Shown one piece after another: positions 26,101 to 39,600 of a stretch of 64,000 nt of DNA (position 1 is the stretch's first letter; each line of letters begins with the position of its first letter). The position numbers were made by a program, and so were the translations under genes. The notes beneath the pieces are model-generated. The model worked only from the letters and a program-made list of their open reading frames with translations. It did not search any database and was not told the DNA's origin. Source of the stretch: Beaufortia kweichowensis (taxonomy: Eukaryota > Chordata > Actinopteri > Cypriniformes > Gastromyzontidae); the NCBI GenBank assembly GCA_019155185.1, contig CM032808.1:9228716-9292715 (forward strand). Direction: 5' to 3'.

Positions 26101-26893
26101 GTCTCGTGTCTCCCCGGGGCTGTTATTTTGAGCTTGATGAGCTCTTTGCTCTGTGAGCATTACCCGGGCTGCACCTGCCACAATCGGAGCGGTTTGCCCG
26201 TTTTGCTATTGAAGTCACGGCTGATCAAAAGAGTCGCCGCGGTCTGCCAGTTAATGAGATCAACTCCATTAGCGCCGATATACGCGAGACTCGAGCGTTT
26301 CTCTCTCCAGATGCAAAATCGCAATGTCAATTTCCCCAAGAAACCTTCCTGCAGGCATTGAATCACATTGACCCTCCTCACAGTTAGCTACCTGCCTCTG
26401 ACACTGTAATTAGCTCCATCAGACATTAGCATGCGTCTCGCTGAGCAGGAATAGCTGTCTGGTCCGCAGCGCGTTTGCCCACCTTTAGCAGAATAAATGC
26501 ATGCAGAAGTAGGCGCTGGGATGGGGGCCGTGGGGTACATTGATTGTCCGGTGTGTCGGCGGGTGAAGAGAGTGGCTGTAATCAGCTCAATCAACCCTTA
26601 GGGTGTGTGTGTGTTGAGTGGTTGTAGCAGGAGCAACTCTGTTTAGCTCAAGCTTCAGCAGACACAGGTGCTCTCAGTGACATCAGCATACTGAGGGTCA
26701 CATAAAAGCTATAATTTAGCCAATCAGAGACCAGCAGGGGCTGTCTGGCACTCTGATGGGTTCATCAAGAGACTCCTGCGCTTTGTGTAATGGAGCAAAA
26801 GTCATGCATATGCACACACACACACAAGGAGGTGAAAATAGTTTCTCACTTTATTCTACGCACACTTAATATTCTGTCTCTCTCTTTTTGCAG

Positions 26894-27075
26894 CGGGAAC
26901 TACATACATATTTGGACGTGATGGAGGGCTTATTGTGTACACATGGCCGCCCAATGACAGACCAAGCACACGAGCAGACCGGCTGGCTGTCGGCTTTAGC
27001 ACCCAGCAGAAGGATGCGGTTCTGGTTAGGGTGGACAGCTCCTCCGGTCTGGGAGACTACCTGCAGCTTCAGATT
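26894..27075 (+). CDS. nrxn1: nrxn1 exon: N-terminal part of LNS6 (alpha and beta)
   Basis: 182-nt exon encoding GTTYIFGRDGGLIVYTWPPN, DRPSTRADRLAVGFST, KDAVLVRVDSSSGLGDYLQL. LNS6 is the domain that binds neuroligins, LRRTMs and cerebellins. The Asp of GLGDY corresponds to a known calcium ligand of NRXN1-beta (D137 in mammalian numbering, from memory). The acceptor TTGCAG in phase 1 accepts either the alpha EGF-C exon (giving Pro) or the beta exon (giving Ala) as the first base of the split codon. The donor is ATT|GTGAGT, phase 0. Confidence 0.96.
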
Positions 27076-28410
27076 GTGAGTTCACACAAACAAACAGAAA
27101 ATCTCTAGATACTTTACTTATAGAACACTAGATAAGTAATACTTGTATTTTTATCATTTTCAAATGTAATTGTTTTTAAATTTTACATTTTCAGAATATC
27201 TTTTAGCAGGTACGAGCTTGTTTAGATCTACTGACAGCACGCACTGGCTTTTTCCACTTTCAAACTTTCAAGTTTTTGCAAACCTGATGATCTGTATTAT
27301 TCCATCATGATTTATTACTTGTCCAAAGGCTGCTTAGATTGCTTAGATAACTAATGCAAGGAAACCTTAGAAAGTTTTTTATTTTTTGATAAGTGACCTT
27401 AAAATATTGACTTTATATATTTAAGATTTTTTTATTATTCATCTTAATTTTTAAAAGAAAAATCTGTGACTTTGTAACGTTTGCCATGTGTGTTTGGTTT
27501 GAGGCATCCTATTCTACACATCAGATGCTCTCTGTATTAAAAATATCCATCTGTTTGCCTTTAAAAAACAAAAGCAAGCTCTTTAATGCAACCCATCCAA
27601 AATTCCACTTTCAAAAGAAATGATGTCTGAACAAGACATGCTTGTCAAGCAATTTAATGGGGTCTTTAATGCTTTGTTAAAACATTAATTCCAGTTTTTT
27701 CACATGATCTCAGACTTTTAGAGCGCATTAGTCTCAGCAAGTTGCTCTAACTTACAAACGTTCTCTGGAGAACGCCCGCTGTTCATTCATTCTTACATAA
27801 ACCCCAGAGTAAAGACTGTCAGAGAGAAGCTCTGTATCGCTTTTGAAGGGCTCGGCGAATGATCATTAGGGTAATCATAGTGTTCTATTCCTCGTCCCAC
27901 ACTCAAAGTGCTGGTCTGTTTGAGAAAGTTCCAGCGCCTCAGACCGCCCTCATGAATAAAATCTGTGTAATGTTCAGAATAGAAGCCGCAACCGACGCCT
28001 GCTTTCAGAGGATGCTATTTGATAAAACCCGCGTTTCCTCTGACACGCTGCGCTGGAGGAGTGGGAGGTGGAGGAGGTACAGGCGAGGGGGACGGGAAAC
28101 AGTTTGGCACAGAGGTTCGAAGAGTTGTGTGTGTTTTTTTTTCCTTCGTTCTATTTTTTTACGCCCACTCCCGCTGTAATCACAAACTTGATTCCCAGAG
28201 GAATCAGCGTGCTCGCTCACGGGTGGCATCATAGCGTGACTGTTGCGCGGCTGCCTCGGCAAATGTGTTCTGAACGCGGTGAGGTAATGATTTCTCCAGC
28301 TGAGCCGTGCGTCTGCCGGAGATGACGGCGTGTCCTTGCAACTGCACGGGACTGCGGATACGGTGTCGCAATGCCTCTGCATACTTTGTAGTTTACCAAA
28401 ACATGCAATT

Positions 28411-28686
28411 TCTTTCATCATTTACTTGTCTTCATGTTGTTCCTAACCCGTATGGCTGACTTTCTGGTGTAGAACACAAAACGTCAGGGACTGATTTGCT
28501 AGGATCTGTCTTGGTCACCATTCACTCTTATTTAGTCTTTTTTTACTTGGAATGAAAGGAAATGTGGACTGAAACTGAAGATTAAGCAAAATTTAATGCA
28601 AGACTACAAAAATCTCCTTTTGTGGAAACATGAGTGTGAGCAAATGATGATAAACTTTTAATTTTTGGGTGAACTGTCCCTTTAAT
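28411..28686. mobile_element. Teleost MITE-type element
   Basis: The left part TTTCATCATTTAC plus TTCATGTTGTTCC and the right part GAGCAAATGATGATAAA plus TTTTTGGGTGAACTGTCCCT are the hallmark ends of a very abundant teleost short element, with partly complementary ends. It is non-coding, degraded and missing some of its left terminus. A small fragment of the same family (CAGTTCACCCAAAAATTGAA) is at 30438-30457. Confidence 0.7.
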
Positions 28687-30473
28687 ACAAGCATTGTTTA
28701 TACAAAAAGCTAAAATAGATAAAGCACCGTTCAGTATATGTAGTGTGTATGCTTAAGTTTACAGTACACTTGAACTCAGTGTGCTATGTAAATACATATG
28801 CAGTCTAGATAAGTAAATTCGCTATCGATTAGCAAACTAACAGATGCTCAGAGCTTAAGAATAATATTGGATGCCAGATAGTTATGATTCACCAGCTTAT
28901 ATACTTGGAACACATAGTTGCTCGCATTTTAATTTCTTCTCTATCTAAGACGTTGGCTTCTTAATGTAAGGTGTTAGGGAGCAATGGTATCTACAGAAAA
29001 TGTGTGGCTTAAAATTAACTCACTGAAGTTACGTAAGACCGAGCTATGTAACACTTTACATAATGCCTGTAATTAAGATTATCACAGATTATATATTTCC
29101 CTGTATTGGCATGACAATTAATCAGGCATCCATGACTGATATATGGCTTTTTGGCATAGAGATGGCAGGGAATGTTTATGAGGAAATTAAAGGCCCTTAA
29201 TGTCTTGATGCGATTAGCGGTGGATATCTAGGCTAATGCTAATGTGTGACTGGTGGAGCCTGGGCTGTGCTTCGTCTGCCATTTTTGATGTCTGTTGGAC
29301 TGGTGACTGCTAAGCCAGCATAAAACGTATTTACTAAATGAATCAGCAGCGTGTAGGAGGGTGAATTAGCTGTACCTACATCACTAACCGTCCATAAAGA
29401 CATTGAAATCATTACAGATATCCAGTACCATTTTTACACCGTAATTTACAGGGGAAGAAAAAGATTTTGCCTTCCATTTCGTTAATTATATTCAGGCACA
29501 GACAAGATTAAATATGTCAGTATCGATGTTCGTGGCGAGACTGTTCGATGATGTAATGGGATGTTTTGATAAACCTGTCTGTAGGCTGGGAGGATATCAT
29601 TATCCAAAGACTGCCTTTCTGAAAGTGAATTAACTTAGGATCATTGACCATGTTAACGACTGGGCCTTGATGTCCTGATTTTTCAAATAGACAGTGGCGT
29701 CCCTCCCCCTGCTTTCCGTGCTGCTTATGACCCTAAACATTTGTGACAGAGTTCATTTAAATCTCATCATATCACCATCACTGGGGATTATCATTAGTCA
29801 TCGTTCACCCCAATTCATTGAGCCATTCGCTCATGCGGAGAGAGAGAGCGAGAAATAACGAGACAGCGAGAACAGTAACTGGATTGGTGATCGGGCACCA
29901 GCAGCACTGTACAGAAAAAAACATTCATACATATTTTTCACTCAGCATGACATCATATTTTAAGGGGTAATGGCCTATTAAACACATTTCTTCTGCTGAA
30001 AATAAGCCGACCAGCTGCTCGAACCCGTGCCCAAATGCCCTGTGGACTGCCTGGCCTTCGATGACAGCCACGCAAAGCAACGCTACACCCTCTCTCTACT
30101 GTCAAGCGGAATCGGACCGAGGGGAGAAATGGACGTGTAAACGAGTCAAAGCCAAGTGATTATACCCCTGGGGTTTGACCAAATCATTAGCACTTTCTGA
30201 CCTCTCACACTCTCGATGCCAAAAGAATGTGTGTGTGTGAGTGTGTGGGCAGTCTAATGAGCACATCAGTCCATTTGAGGAATGGTGACCATCACAGCTA
30301 AGTCAGCAGTGAGAGCTATAGAGGTGTGAACAGTAATAGTGACCGGGAGAGAGAAAGGTAAAATGAAAACGGCTTTACAATGCACCTGTGCAGCAGGGAT
30401 GTCACAATATAAGAGCATGCACATCAATAATCTTAAACAGTTCACCCAAAAATTGAAATTCATTAACTTAGAT

Positions 30474-31056
30474 CACTGTCACTGCACATATTAAGCATTC
30501 ACATGAAAATGCACCTAAACTACTTTTTTTATTTTTAGATATTTTACACTAAACACTAAACATTTTACTATCTTTTTTCATTTTAGTTTTATTTATTCTT
30601 GAGTCTTGTGTTTAACTCATTTCCTTTGCATTTTATTCATATTTCTAATTTTTTACTGAGACCGAGTGTGGCAAAGAAATATGAAGAACAAGTTAAAGCC
30701 ACGAGTTAGCCACAAACACTGGTTGACATGTTATTCTATCGCAACAGTATATACTGTACCTTCACTTTAATATTTTATAGTTGAATTCGAAACTAATCAT
30801 GACTATATATTGATATAATATTAATTATTGATTACTATATATTGAGACTCAAGAATAAATATTAGACATAACAATAAACATAAATAAATTATTATTTATT
30901 ATTTAAGTGAATTATTTAATAAATTATTTTTAAAAATGAATAATAAAAAAGAAATAAAAAAATATGTAAATATCAAAATTTTTAAAATGTGTAGTTTGGA
31001 TAGTGCATTTGCATGTGTATGCTCAATATGTGCAGTGACAGTTATCAGGTTAAACC
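30474..31056. mobile_element. Foldback element with long inverted ends
   Basis: The left end CACTGTCACTGCACATATTA is matched in reverse complement at about 31023-31042 (AATATGTGCAGTGACAGT), and the flanking CATTCACATG and GTGCAT segments also pair. Inner arms pair too: ATTTATTCTTGAGTCT near 30591 and AGACTCAAGAATAAAT near 30845. It is non-coding and AT-rich, with a related fragment at 13952. No transposase is present. Confidence 0.65.
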
Positions 31057-34000
31057 TGTTTATATATATTTGGTGCAAATAAATATGCTTTTTTGTGATA
31101 TATTACTTCACTATATGAAAGTAAATAGTTGTTATGCCTCTCAAATTCCAAAATGCCATTTCATTTTTGTCTAAATTATGCTTGTCATCCCCACAGACTC
31201 ATCCTAAATGAATTCCAGATGGGATGTTTAACACGAGTAAAGTCATTTGCAGTCTTTATTATTTGCAGAATTTAATCATCAAATCAACAAGTACAATATG
31301 CAACACACCCACGAGCGATGCTTGTACAAATGTCATTTGTACAAATTGTAATGAGAAGCTACATCTTACAGGTAACAAAGACGTGTAGGTTTAAAGAAGC
31401 TCAATTAAAATCTTTTAAAGTACCCCTAGGAATGTTCTTAAGTACCCCCGGTTGGCAATCAGCGCTATACATAAGCCAATTCTCTCTTTTCTGTCTGCTA
31501 TTACAGTGTACATTATATATTCGATGTCTTCAGTCAGCGTGAGTCAGAGCAGCCCGGGAGACTCATATGCTCGCACAAGCAAACACACAAACACAGATTT
31601 GGATGGAGGTGAAAGTGAAAGAGAGTGACAGATGCTGATTTTCCGCATCACTTGCATCTGAGTGGGCAGGACATACCTGGTCAGACGTGATTGACGCATG
31701 ACATGGCTCTGAGTGACAGCCGGGTGTCTGCTGACCTCATACCGTCAGAGCGGACTAAGCCCGTCCCCGCCCGGCAGCTTAGACGGAAAGAGCCACGGCT
31801 TTGGAAAAATGCCATTTTGCCTTTCTGTCAAAATCCAGCGACACTCGTTTTCTCTCTTCGCTTAGCCACAAAATTTGAATATAAGTCATTGACTCGGTAT
31901 GTCGTTTTTGCATACCGTCAATCTGTACGGCCCTTATGCAGTTTATCAACAGTTCAACAATTTAATATGTGGTCTTTGCCAGCCATTTTTACTCAACTAA
32001 ATGCACCATATGGCAAACTGTGGCTTTGCTATCTTTAGTAGCTGACAGGATAAGCAAGCAGATGGCAGTAGCAGTAGAAGCCGAATATTTAAATTTATTC
32101 ATCAAAATAAGTGAGACAGGTGTTCTTTTAAACGACGTCTTTGTGGCGGACTCAGCCCACTCGTTCCTTCGTTTTTTGTGCAAAATGTTGCCACGCTTTT
32201 TCCGATTAGAGTCAAAGCTTCAAAGAGTGTGTTTCTCAGATCATACTATTGAAGCTTGTGACGGCTTGACAAAAATCACTGCAAAAATAGCAGCGCTTCA
32301 ACGTGCCGTCGGATTTGCCGATTGTAACACGAGATGTTGTGTCTTGCGTTCGCTGTAGTTTTTTTCTTCTAGTGTTGGAGAAACTCTGAGAACCTGTGCT
32401 GCGGCATGGAGACAATAAATGTGAGTTCTTGATAGGTTCCGGAGACCACGCCCATGGAGCTCATGTGCTTGCCAGGCTTTGAGAAGAACTAGGACAGAGT
32501 GCTATTTTCAGTTATCACAGAAAAGAATCCAGTACTGCCAAAAAGATTCATGATCTCACCAGATCCAGCCCTTACCAGAAGATAAAGAGAGATTGTGTGA
32601 GCGAGCGAACGAGCCAGAGAGAGATGAGGAGGGATTGAAACAACAAGAACTGCTAGCCAAAGTGGATTATTCTGCAAACTCAACAATTTATCTGTTTCTC
32701 CAAACCCGCAGTGCTCAAACACAGGGACACATGCGCTGTGAAGCGCATCACATGCGCTGTTATTTTTTTTATCTGATTTCAAACCCAAGTAATGTATGAG
32801 AGCATATATTGTATGTCTGGGCGTTCTGTCCAATTAAGTGCATCCCCTCGGTATTAGCCTGAGTAAAACACAGAGCCTCTTTATGTAAAGTGGAAGAGGT
32901 TTCCTGAATAAACCAGCTCATTTGAGCTGAATGCCGGAGCAGATCAGCTGCGCCCTTCCCGCTGTGGTACACACACACACACTCCGTCATCCTCCATAAG
33001 CTGTTGCCTGCACCTTCCCTAAATAAGGCACATCATTAGCGACTCTTCTCGTCCTCTGGGTTTCCATGGCAACCACCCCAGCCCTCTGTGGGTGTGTTTG
33101 TTTGGCTTCTCCTGACATACTGTTTTGTGTTTTTCTATAGTCACAATTATTTCATATTGTTATTTAGCACTCAAGTATTTTTTCACATATTTAACAAAGT
33201 CTTCAGCATATTTAACAGCCTACTCCCCCAAACCACTTTTAAATTCTAATTTATTTTTACATCCGCACTCTCAAATTTAGAACAATTGGATTATTTTCAA
33301 GCTTGGCGAGGGAAGATTGTCACAGTTCCAGTGTAGATGAAATGCTCCGTCAATCAGACAGCGTGGTTGTCATCTAATTGCCTACATGAAACGAGAAAAC
33401 TCTGGAGAACAGTGTTGCTATAACAACCTACATTGGGTCTAATGAGAATCCAGTTGTATTAGTTCTTTATATTTAGAACCGTTCCGGAGGCCTCGGTGGA
33501 AAAGTTAGAAGATGGACAGGGACGACCGAGACGCAGTCATGTGGAACTGTGTGTTTGGACGGACACACCTTTTTAAATGATACTCCCTTCTGCCCTTTGC
33601 TTTAGGGTTTGCTTAAAGAACACCAAATTATGAGCATAACATTTGTTGTTTTTGTGATAATCTGGGATTTAATGTCACAGCACGATTTTGGTCTCACCTC
33701 TCTCCATGTTTAGCCCCTGAGGCTTTCATAATGGAACCGTCTTTGAATAAAACTGGGACAATATCACACACGGGACTGAATGTAGGATGTAGGGGTTTGC
33801 TGTGTTATGTCTCTGTATGATCCCTGAAGGTTTACAAGAGGAAGCCACCTGTGAAGCCTTTGACCATGCTTCATCCAAGCACCCTTGTTCAAGTCAAGGG
33901 CTTCCATTAGATCTGTTCAAGATCTGCCATTAGTATGTCCGTAACGTGTTTTCGGATGTCCCCTTGAGAGTTCAAAAGACCTACGCCATCTTGGTGTTTA

Positions 34001-34989
34001 TCAGGCATAGCGTTGGTCCCGCTGGCCACATCAGCACCGAGCGATGAGGTCAGCTACCCAAAGGGTTGTCTGCACAAGAGGATGAAAGAGAGGTCATTCT
34101 CCAATTAGAAGGGGGCGTGGCATGTCACAACTCATTGGAGCGTAGACCAGACTCTCGCATCACTTCTCTGACCAAAAAGAGAGATTGGCCCCAGAGAAAA
34201 GCCGTTAGAAAAAGCAGGGGAAGGTGAAGGGGATGCCGCCCTATTGTTCCTAGTGACGGGGAGAGGACACAGCTAACAGACAGATTCTGACTTCATTATG
34301 GGGTGTGAGATGCTGAAAGAACATCCAGCTTTGGCCCAGCTGGAGATGACAACAAAGGGAATGTGTTGTGGGTGACACGGAAAAAAGAAAGAGAGAGAGC
34401 AAGCTTAGGTGTACACAGAAAAAAGCAATCTCCTGGGAGAGTATAATGAAGTCTGGTGTTGGGATTTGTCTTCTGCTTGCTGTCTCTCTGCAGATAGGTG
34501 TGAATTAGGGGTATTCACAGTGGGATTTTGCTCATACACACCTCATTTCATTATTTTTAAATGGCACATGTAGCTTTTTCAATCTGTAACAAATCAATCG
34601 GAATGGCTGCACGTTCCTGCTGCTCCGAGCACTGCGGAGTAATTCTGTGTTTTTAAGCTAACAACCTCCATCTGTTGTAAATATGTCAAATAACCATTTT
34701 CACGATTGCCTGAGCTCAAGTACAGGCTTGTAATACCCTTCATAAAAAACTCTTCACGACTTAGTTTTTTAGTTAACTAGCTTATGTGATTGTGTGTGTG
34801 GGCATGCAGGTCATTGTGCAGAACAGAGAGTGGGCATTGTTACTGTATTTATATAAAACCAAGGAGCGGTAGAAATGTGTGAATATTATTAGATTTTTAT
34901 GAGATGAAAATATGTTGTATTGTAATTTCCAAAGTGAATCCCACCCACTGAGCTGTTTTTTACTGTTTGGGGAAGCATTAAAGATTGAG

Positions 34990-35001
34990 GCCATCTAGTG
35001 G
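34990..35001 (-). promoter_or_regulatory. CTCF-like binding motif
   Basis: GCCATCTAGTGG is the complement of CCACTAGATGGC, a full match to the CTCF core on the minus strand. It points toward the plus-strand motifs at 7424 and 12558. Confidence 0.4.
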
Positions 35002-35829
35002 TGTGGGTGTGAACCACATGAAATGATCTCAAGATCACATCTTGCATTAATAAGACAGAAGCATGCATTGATGAGAATTTACACCGAAAATGACAAGCGG
35101 CGCATCAGAATACAGATTAGATTCTATTGCAGTCAGGCTGTCACATATTATTCTGTATGACCAGCATTTTGCCTCCAGGCGCTTATTTCAAAAGGGGAAA
35201 AAAATCTTATAAGGTTATTTTTTCTGTGATTTCTTGTGATTCGATTATGTTATCTGCCTGCAGGCTTGTTGAGAAACTTTTCAACATGAGCAGAAATGAA
35301 AAAGTGGTATTATTTAGTTTTCAGGGCTTAATGTGTGACACAGTAAATTTTATTTTGACATCTGCAGCAATGGTGTCACCCATTTTAAAATTACAGCTCG
35401 CTGCTGGTAATATTCTTTTGGCCTATATGTGTGTTTGCCTGATTTGTCTGCTTTTTTCTTCTGGAGTGATATTAGAAACTAGCTGATTAGAAATGAGCTG
35501 TCATTTAGCATCTATGATCGAATATGTTAGAGATAATGTAAAGTCAGGTGGTTACGCTGTATATAATAGGCCATTATCCCTTGAAATTATTTTACAATAT
35601 AAGAAACTAGATGTGGAGAGACATGACAGCAGCTCATAGAGAAAATCGGCTATCTTTGACAGCGGTCGATTAAACAGTGAAGCCGTTATTAAACCAAAAA
35701 TATTTGATTTTAGAATTAAATGCACCAGAGAGTCATGCAACGAGTGAATTACAATAAACCCAGTCAGGTGATCAATTTCACAAATTTCACCTTGAAAGGA
35801 TGATGAGGAATTGTATTATTTTGCACACT

Positions 35830-35960
35830 CTAAAAACAGATGTGTTAAAATAACACAAGATGTTAGACACATCTTTGTGTTAATTTAAAAACAACACATT
35901 TTGTGTTACTTTTAACTCAACTTGTGTTACTTTCAACTCAACATGTGTTGTCATATCATA
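35830..35960. repeat. TGTGTTA-rich interspersed repeat
   Basis: Short direct and inverted copies of TGTGTTA/TAACACA, including two adjacent copies of a TGTGTTACTTT(T/C)AACTCAAC unit. The style is typical of a fish non-autonomous repeat. The family is not assigned. Confidence 0.5.
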
Positions 35961-36485
35961 TAGCTGATGCAGTAAAACATACCCTAGACACCATATGATA
36001 CGTATTAAGCGTTCTGTCAAGATGTAAAATACTTCCTATTTCTATTTATTTCCCTCATGTATAATAGCCTCATTAAAACATGCATTATAGATATTTTCTT
36101 TATTAAATATGTATGCTGCCTTTTGCTGACGTTTTAAACTGGTGGTAAATCTTTCTGATGCATTGTGCTGTCAAGAAATATTGTGCACAGCCTGATAAAC
36201 TATCACCTTTTTTAGTCCTAAATAAATGTGGTACATTTGTTATTTTGCCAGTTAAGATGGAGTACAGTTGTCTTCTTGTGAGGGCCCTTATTAATAATCA
36301 GAAACTGTCTGCTGCATCTCTAGCACAGAATGATGTCCATCATTAAGAATAATGTTCATGAGCTAAAATAAGACAAAGCATTATAATCAAAATTTTTTTT
36401 TATGTTTTTGTTTTTATATGTTGATCAGATTAGAGCAGAATTTTGAGGCCTGTGACGTAATCTTAAAGTTTCTTTCCATCTTTCT

Positions 36486-36486
36486 T

Positions 36487-36517
<31 letters not shown>

Positions 36518-36518
36518 A
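36486..36518 (+). repeat. CT-rich tract fused to an acceptor
   Basis: TC repeats interrupted by TTTC run directly into CTACAG at the exon starting 36522, so the microsatellite is the polypyrimidine tract. Confidence 0.85.
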
Positions 36519-36521
36519 CAG

Positions 36522-36693
36522 GAGAAAGGCAATATCAAAGTGGTGTTCAATGTGGGCACCGATGACATAAACATTGAAGAAACCTCAAAGTTTGTAAATG
36601 ATGGAAAATACCACATAGTTCGCTTTACCAGGAGTGGTGGTAATGCCACTTTGCAGGTGGATGATCTACCAGTCATAGAGCGCTACCCAACAG
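36522..36693 (+). CDS. nrxn1: nrxn1 exon: middle of LNS6, ending at splice site 4
   Basis: 172-nt exon encoding EKGNIKVVFNVGTDDINIEE, VNDGKYHIVRFTRSGGNATL and QVDDLPVIERYPTG. It includes the conserved N-glycosylation sequon NAT and the NDGKYH LNS motif. Phase 0 in, phase 1 out (ACAG|GTAAGT). The split Gly codon at its end is the SS4 junction: it can be joined either to the 90-nt cassette at 40813 or directly to 42116, both in frame. Used by alpha and beta, not gamma. Confidence 0.96.
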
Positions 36694-39600
36694 GTAAGTG
36701 CCATCAGCCTTTATACAAATGTACACACACACACACGTCAGCCATGCACAATGGGAACAATAAAAGCCCGACAGAGCTCATAAAAAGAGTCTGAATCACA
36801 GGGTTAAGGATAAAATGCCTTTGTCTGTGATTGTGGTTTCTCACAGTTAAAAAATGGTAACCCTGGTATCCTTTCCAAATGTCAGCAGAGATGATTGCTC
36901 TTGGGGCTTTAGGAGGCTGAAAATGTCAGAGCCAGGGTTATCAAATTCACCAGCCTCTCAGTCGTCTGAAAAGCCCTGACAAAAGCTTGACAAGAGATCG
37001 GAGATGAGAAATAATCCTATTGCTCTCGTTTGTCAATCACGATGAAGGGGCCTTTTAATTTGTATTTTACTTCTTAAACCATTATGTCCATTACAGATTA
37101 TTTGCTTTGGTGTTCGTGAACTTTAAACATTCCATTCTTCTGGAGCAAATGTGTTGATTGTAAAGGTTGTGTAAAAGCATTCAATGACCGAGGCAGAAAA
37201 TATCGTGCTTACTGTAAATGGTCATCCTCTGTTGCTTAGCAGTGCAGTTCATGCGAGTTCATTTTTAAATATAAAATGTATACTTAGCACTCATAAGACG
37301 CTGTAGATTCGTTCAGTTTAACATTTGTTGTTTAGGTTGCACAGTCTTCGTTTTGGTTTAACAGTCGTGTTTTTAAAATTTTCCTAACAGGATTATCCTA
37401 ATCCAAGAGTTGACATTTGTATTTACAACAGCTTAGGCAAACTAGGACATAAGCTGTACCAAAATATAGTTATAAAAATAGTTACAATAGACTTTTAAAG
37501 ATTAAACAAATTCAAAACAGGGACAGGCAGAAGAGGGAAAAAAGGTGTTTTACCGTAGTCCCACTCATTGTTTTAGTATAAACAAACAACCCAACAGCAG
37601 CAGCATCTTTCATTTAGATTGGAAGACAATAAAATGAAGCCATTGTCTGGTGCCATTTTCTCTCGGCTTCCTGTTGCCATTGTGTCTGTGGATTCAGAGA
37701 GCGGTGTGGCGTGATTGCCTGAATACTAATGTATCTTACGTCCGTGTCAGAATGGAAGAAACTTTTTCACTGAAATATTAAAAAAGGAAAATTAGTCATG
37801 ACTGCTTCATTTTAATCAGCGCTTGATTGACTCAGCGCCACATTAGAAGAGATAACAAACGCCTAGAATTTAAATTGACAACCAGTGAGGGGATGAACGA
37901 AAAGGGCAGCTTGTTTATCTTGAACAATTAGTTCTGTAACTAGTATCGTGTTAACATCAAATGAAATCCCGGCATTTTCCACCCACTCATAACCTCGGCT
38001 GTCATTCTTTCATCCAACATTTATTTATAGGCAGTAATTATGTATAGTGGTTTAATGATACTGTAGAAGTAAACCTATAGAAACTTATTTTTTTAACTTA
38101 TTGTTCAACACTGAAACATGCTAGTTAACCAGCAAGGTGTTTCTGGCGAGGCTTTTTAACATGAAATCACTGCTTTGCGAAGTGTATTTTAACCTATCGC
38201 TTTGTTTTCTGATTTTAGAAGCAATTTAGCCTCAGATGCTTAAATGAATATGAAATAATTAAGAAATGTGATTGGCAATGGCAAAATGGTTTCATTACAG
38301 TTATATAAAACAACACAGTTTGTCCAAACAAATTTGAGCTTTACTCTTTGTTATTGAACTATTAATTTAAATATTTCATAGTTAAATTTCAATCTAATTA
38401 TGAAAAAATGTATTTTAATGGAAAGGCCATTTATTAAAAAATGTTAATGATGAATACAAAATAAAAATAAAAATGTGTTTGATGTTTTCACCTAGTGCAG
38501 AATTATGATTTTACAGCACGTTTTGCATTAAAAAATGTGGTTGTAGAATATTCCAGAAAATGTGAAACCATGCAGCTACCGCAGAGCACAAAAAAACCAC
38601 AGCATGTGCTTTAGACTGGCAGATTGCTCATGCTATCCTTGAAAATCATTGTTTATTACAAAAAAAACTATTACTACAAATAAAATTATTTAATTTGTTG
38701 CAGAACAAATAAAATAATTTTCCTGTATTATTTAAATGCCAAAACAAAAAGTGTGTTAATATTTACAAAAAGAGAATATTCACAGTTAGCAGGCTAGACC
38801 GTCATTTTCACTTTCCAAAGAGACCCTCAGGCAACTGCCCCCTAATTTAAACACAACATGACCACTGTGTGTGTGTGTGTGTGAGTGAGTGAGTGAGTTG
38901 GTGGGCACGTGTGTTTGTGTGTGTGTTGTGTGTGCACTCAAGCAATCATGCGCACAACTTGCCCTTGGTCATCTAGTCCATCCTCCATCAAGAGCTCAAC
39001 AGTCCTTTATACGGTTTATTCTTGTCTTGTTTTTATAAGCTATGATTTAAGACAAATTACTCCTTTCACATTTGATTACTGCAGGTAAAATGCGCAGCTA
39101 GAACTAAATTACACTAGACATAGTGTAATTCATTCACACACATGAATGAAAGGAAAAAATAGTAATGGAGTGGGTTTCGGCATTAATTTCGTCCTCACAG
39201 CAGAATATTAGCGCCCTGGTTGCACAGCGGACTCAAGTCCAGAATCACACGCTCCTAAAGTCTTATGAGCAGCTCTGAGGGAGCCTTATTTTCTTGCCCA
39301 CAGGTGTTCTCCCACTGCAATCAACTATCAAAAACAGTATTGTGCTGTGTCTGAGGAGCAATTTAGTTGTGCCATTTCATTGTCGGGTACAGAATAAAGA
39401 GTGTTACCTCAAAAGTGCAATTGGCTGGAACAGGCATGTTGAAGTGAGCCGGTGTACTGTAAACCTCAACTAACCCAGACATAAAAAAACAAATCACATG
39501 AAGTCAAAATCTAAGTACTTTTAGTCTTTGTCTATTAAGTTTAAAGCTATTTATATCTTAATGTACTCTTAAAATAAATAAATAAAGTAGTAAATCATGG

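Larger units (their letters stand above)
27076..36521 (+). other. nrxn1: Intron within LNS6
   Basis: 9.4 kb with no exon recognised. It holds a MITE-type element at 28411-28686, a candidate conserved element at 29040-29860 with several homeodomain-type TAATTA-like sites, a large foldback element at 30474-31056, a CTCF-type motif at 34990-35001 and a TGTGTTA-rich repeat at 35830-35960. 31540-34500 is of balanced composition and repeat-poor. The intron ends with a CT tract merging into the acceptor. Confidence 0.6.
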
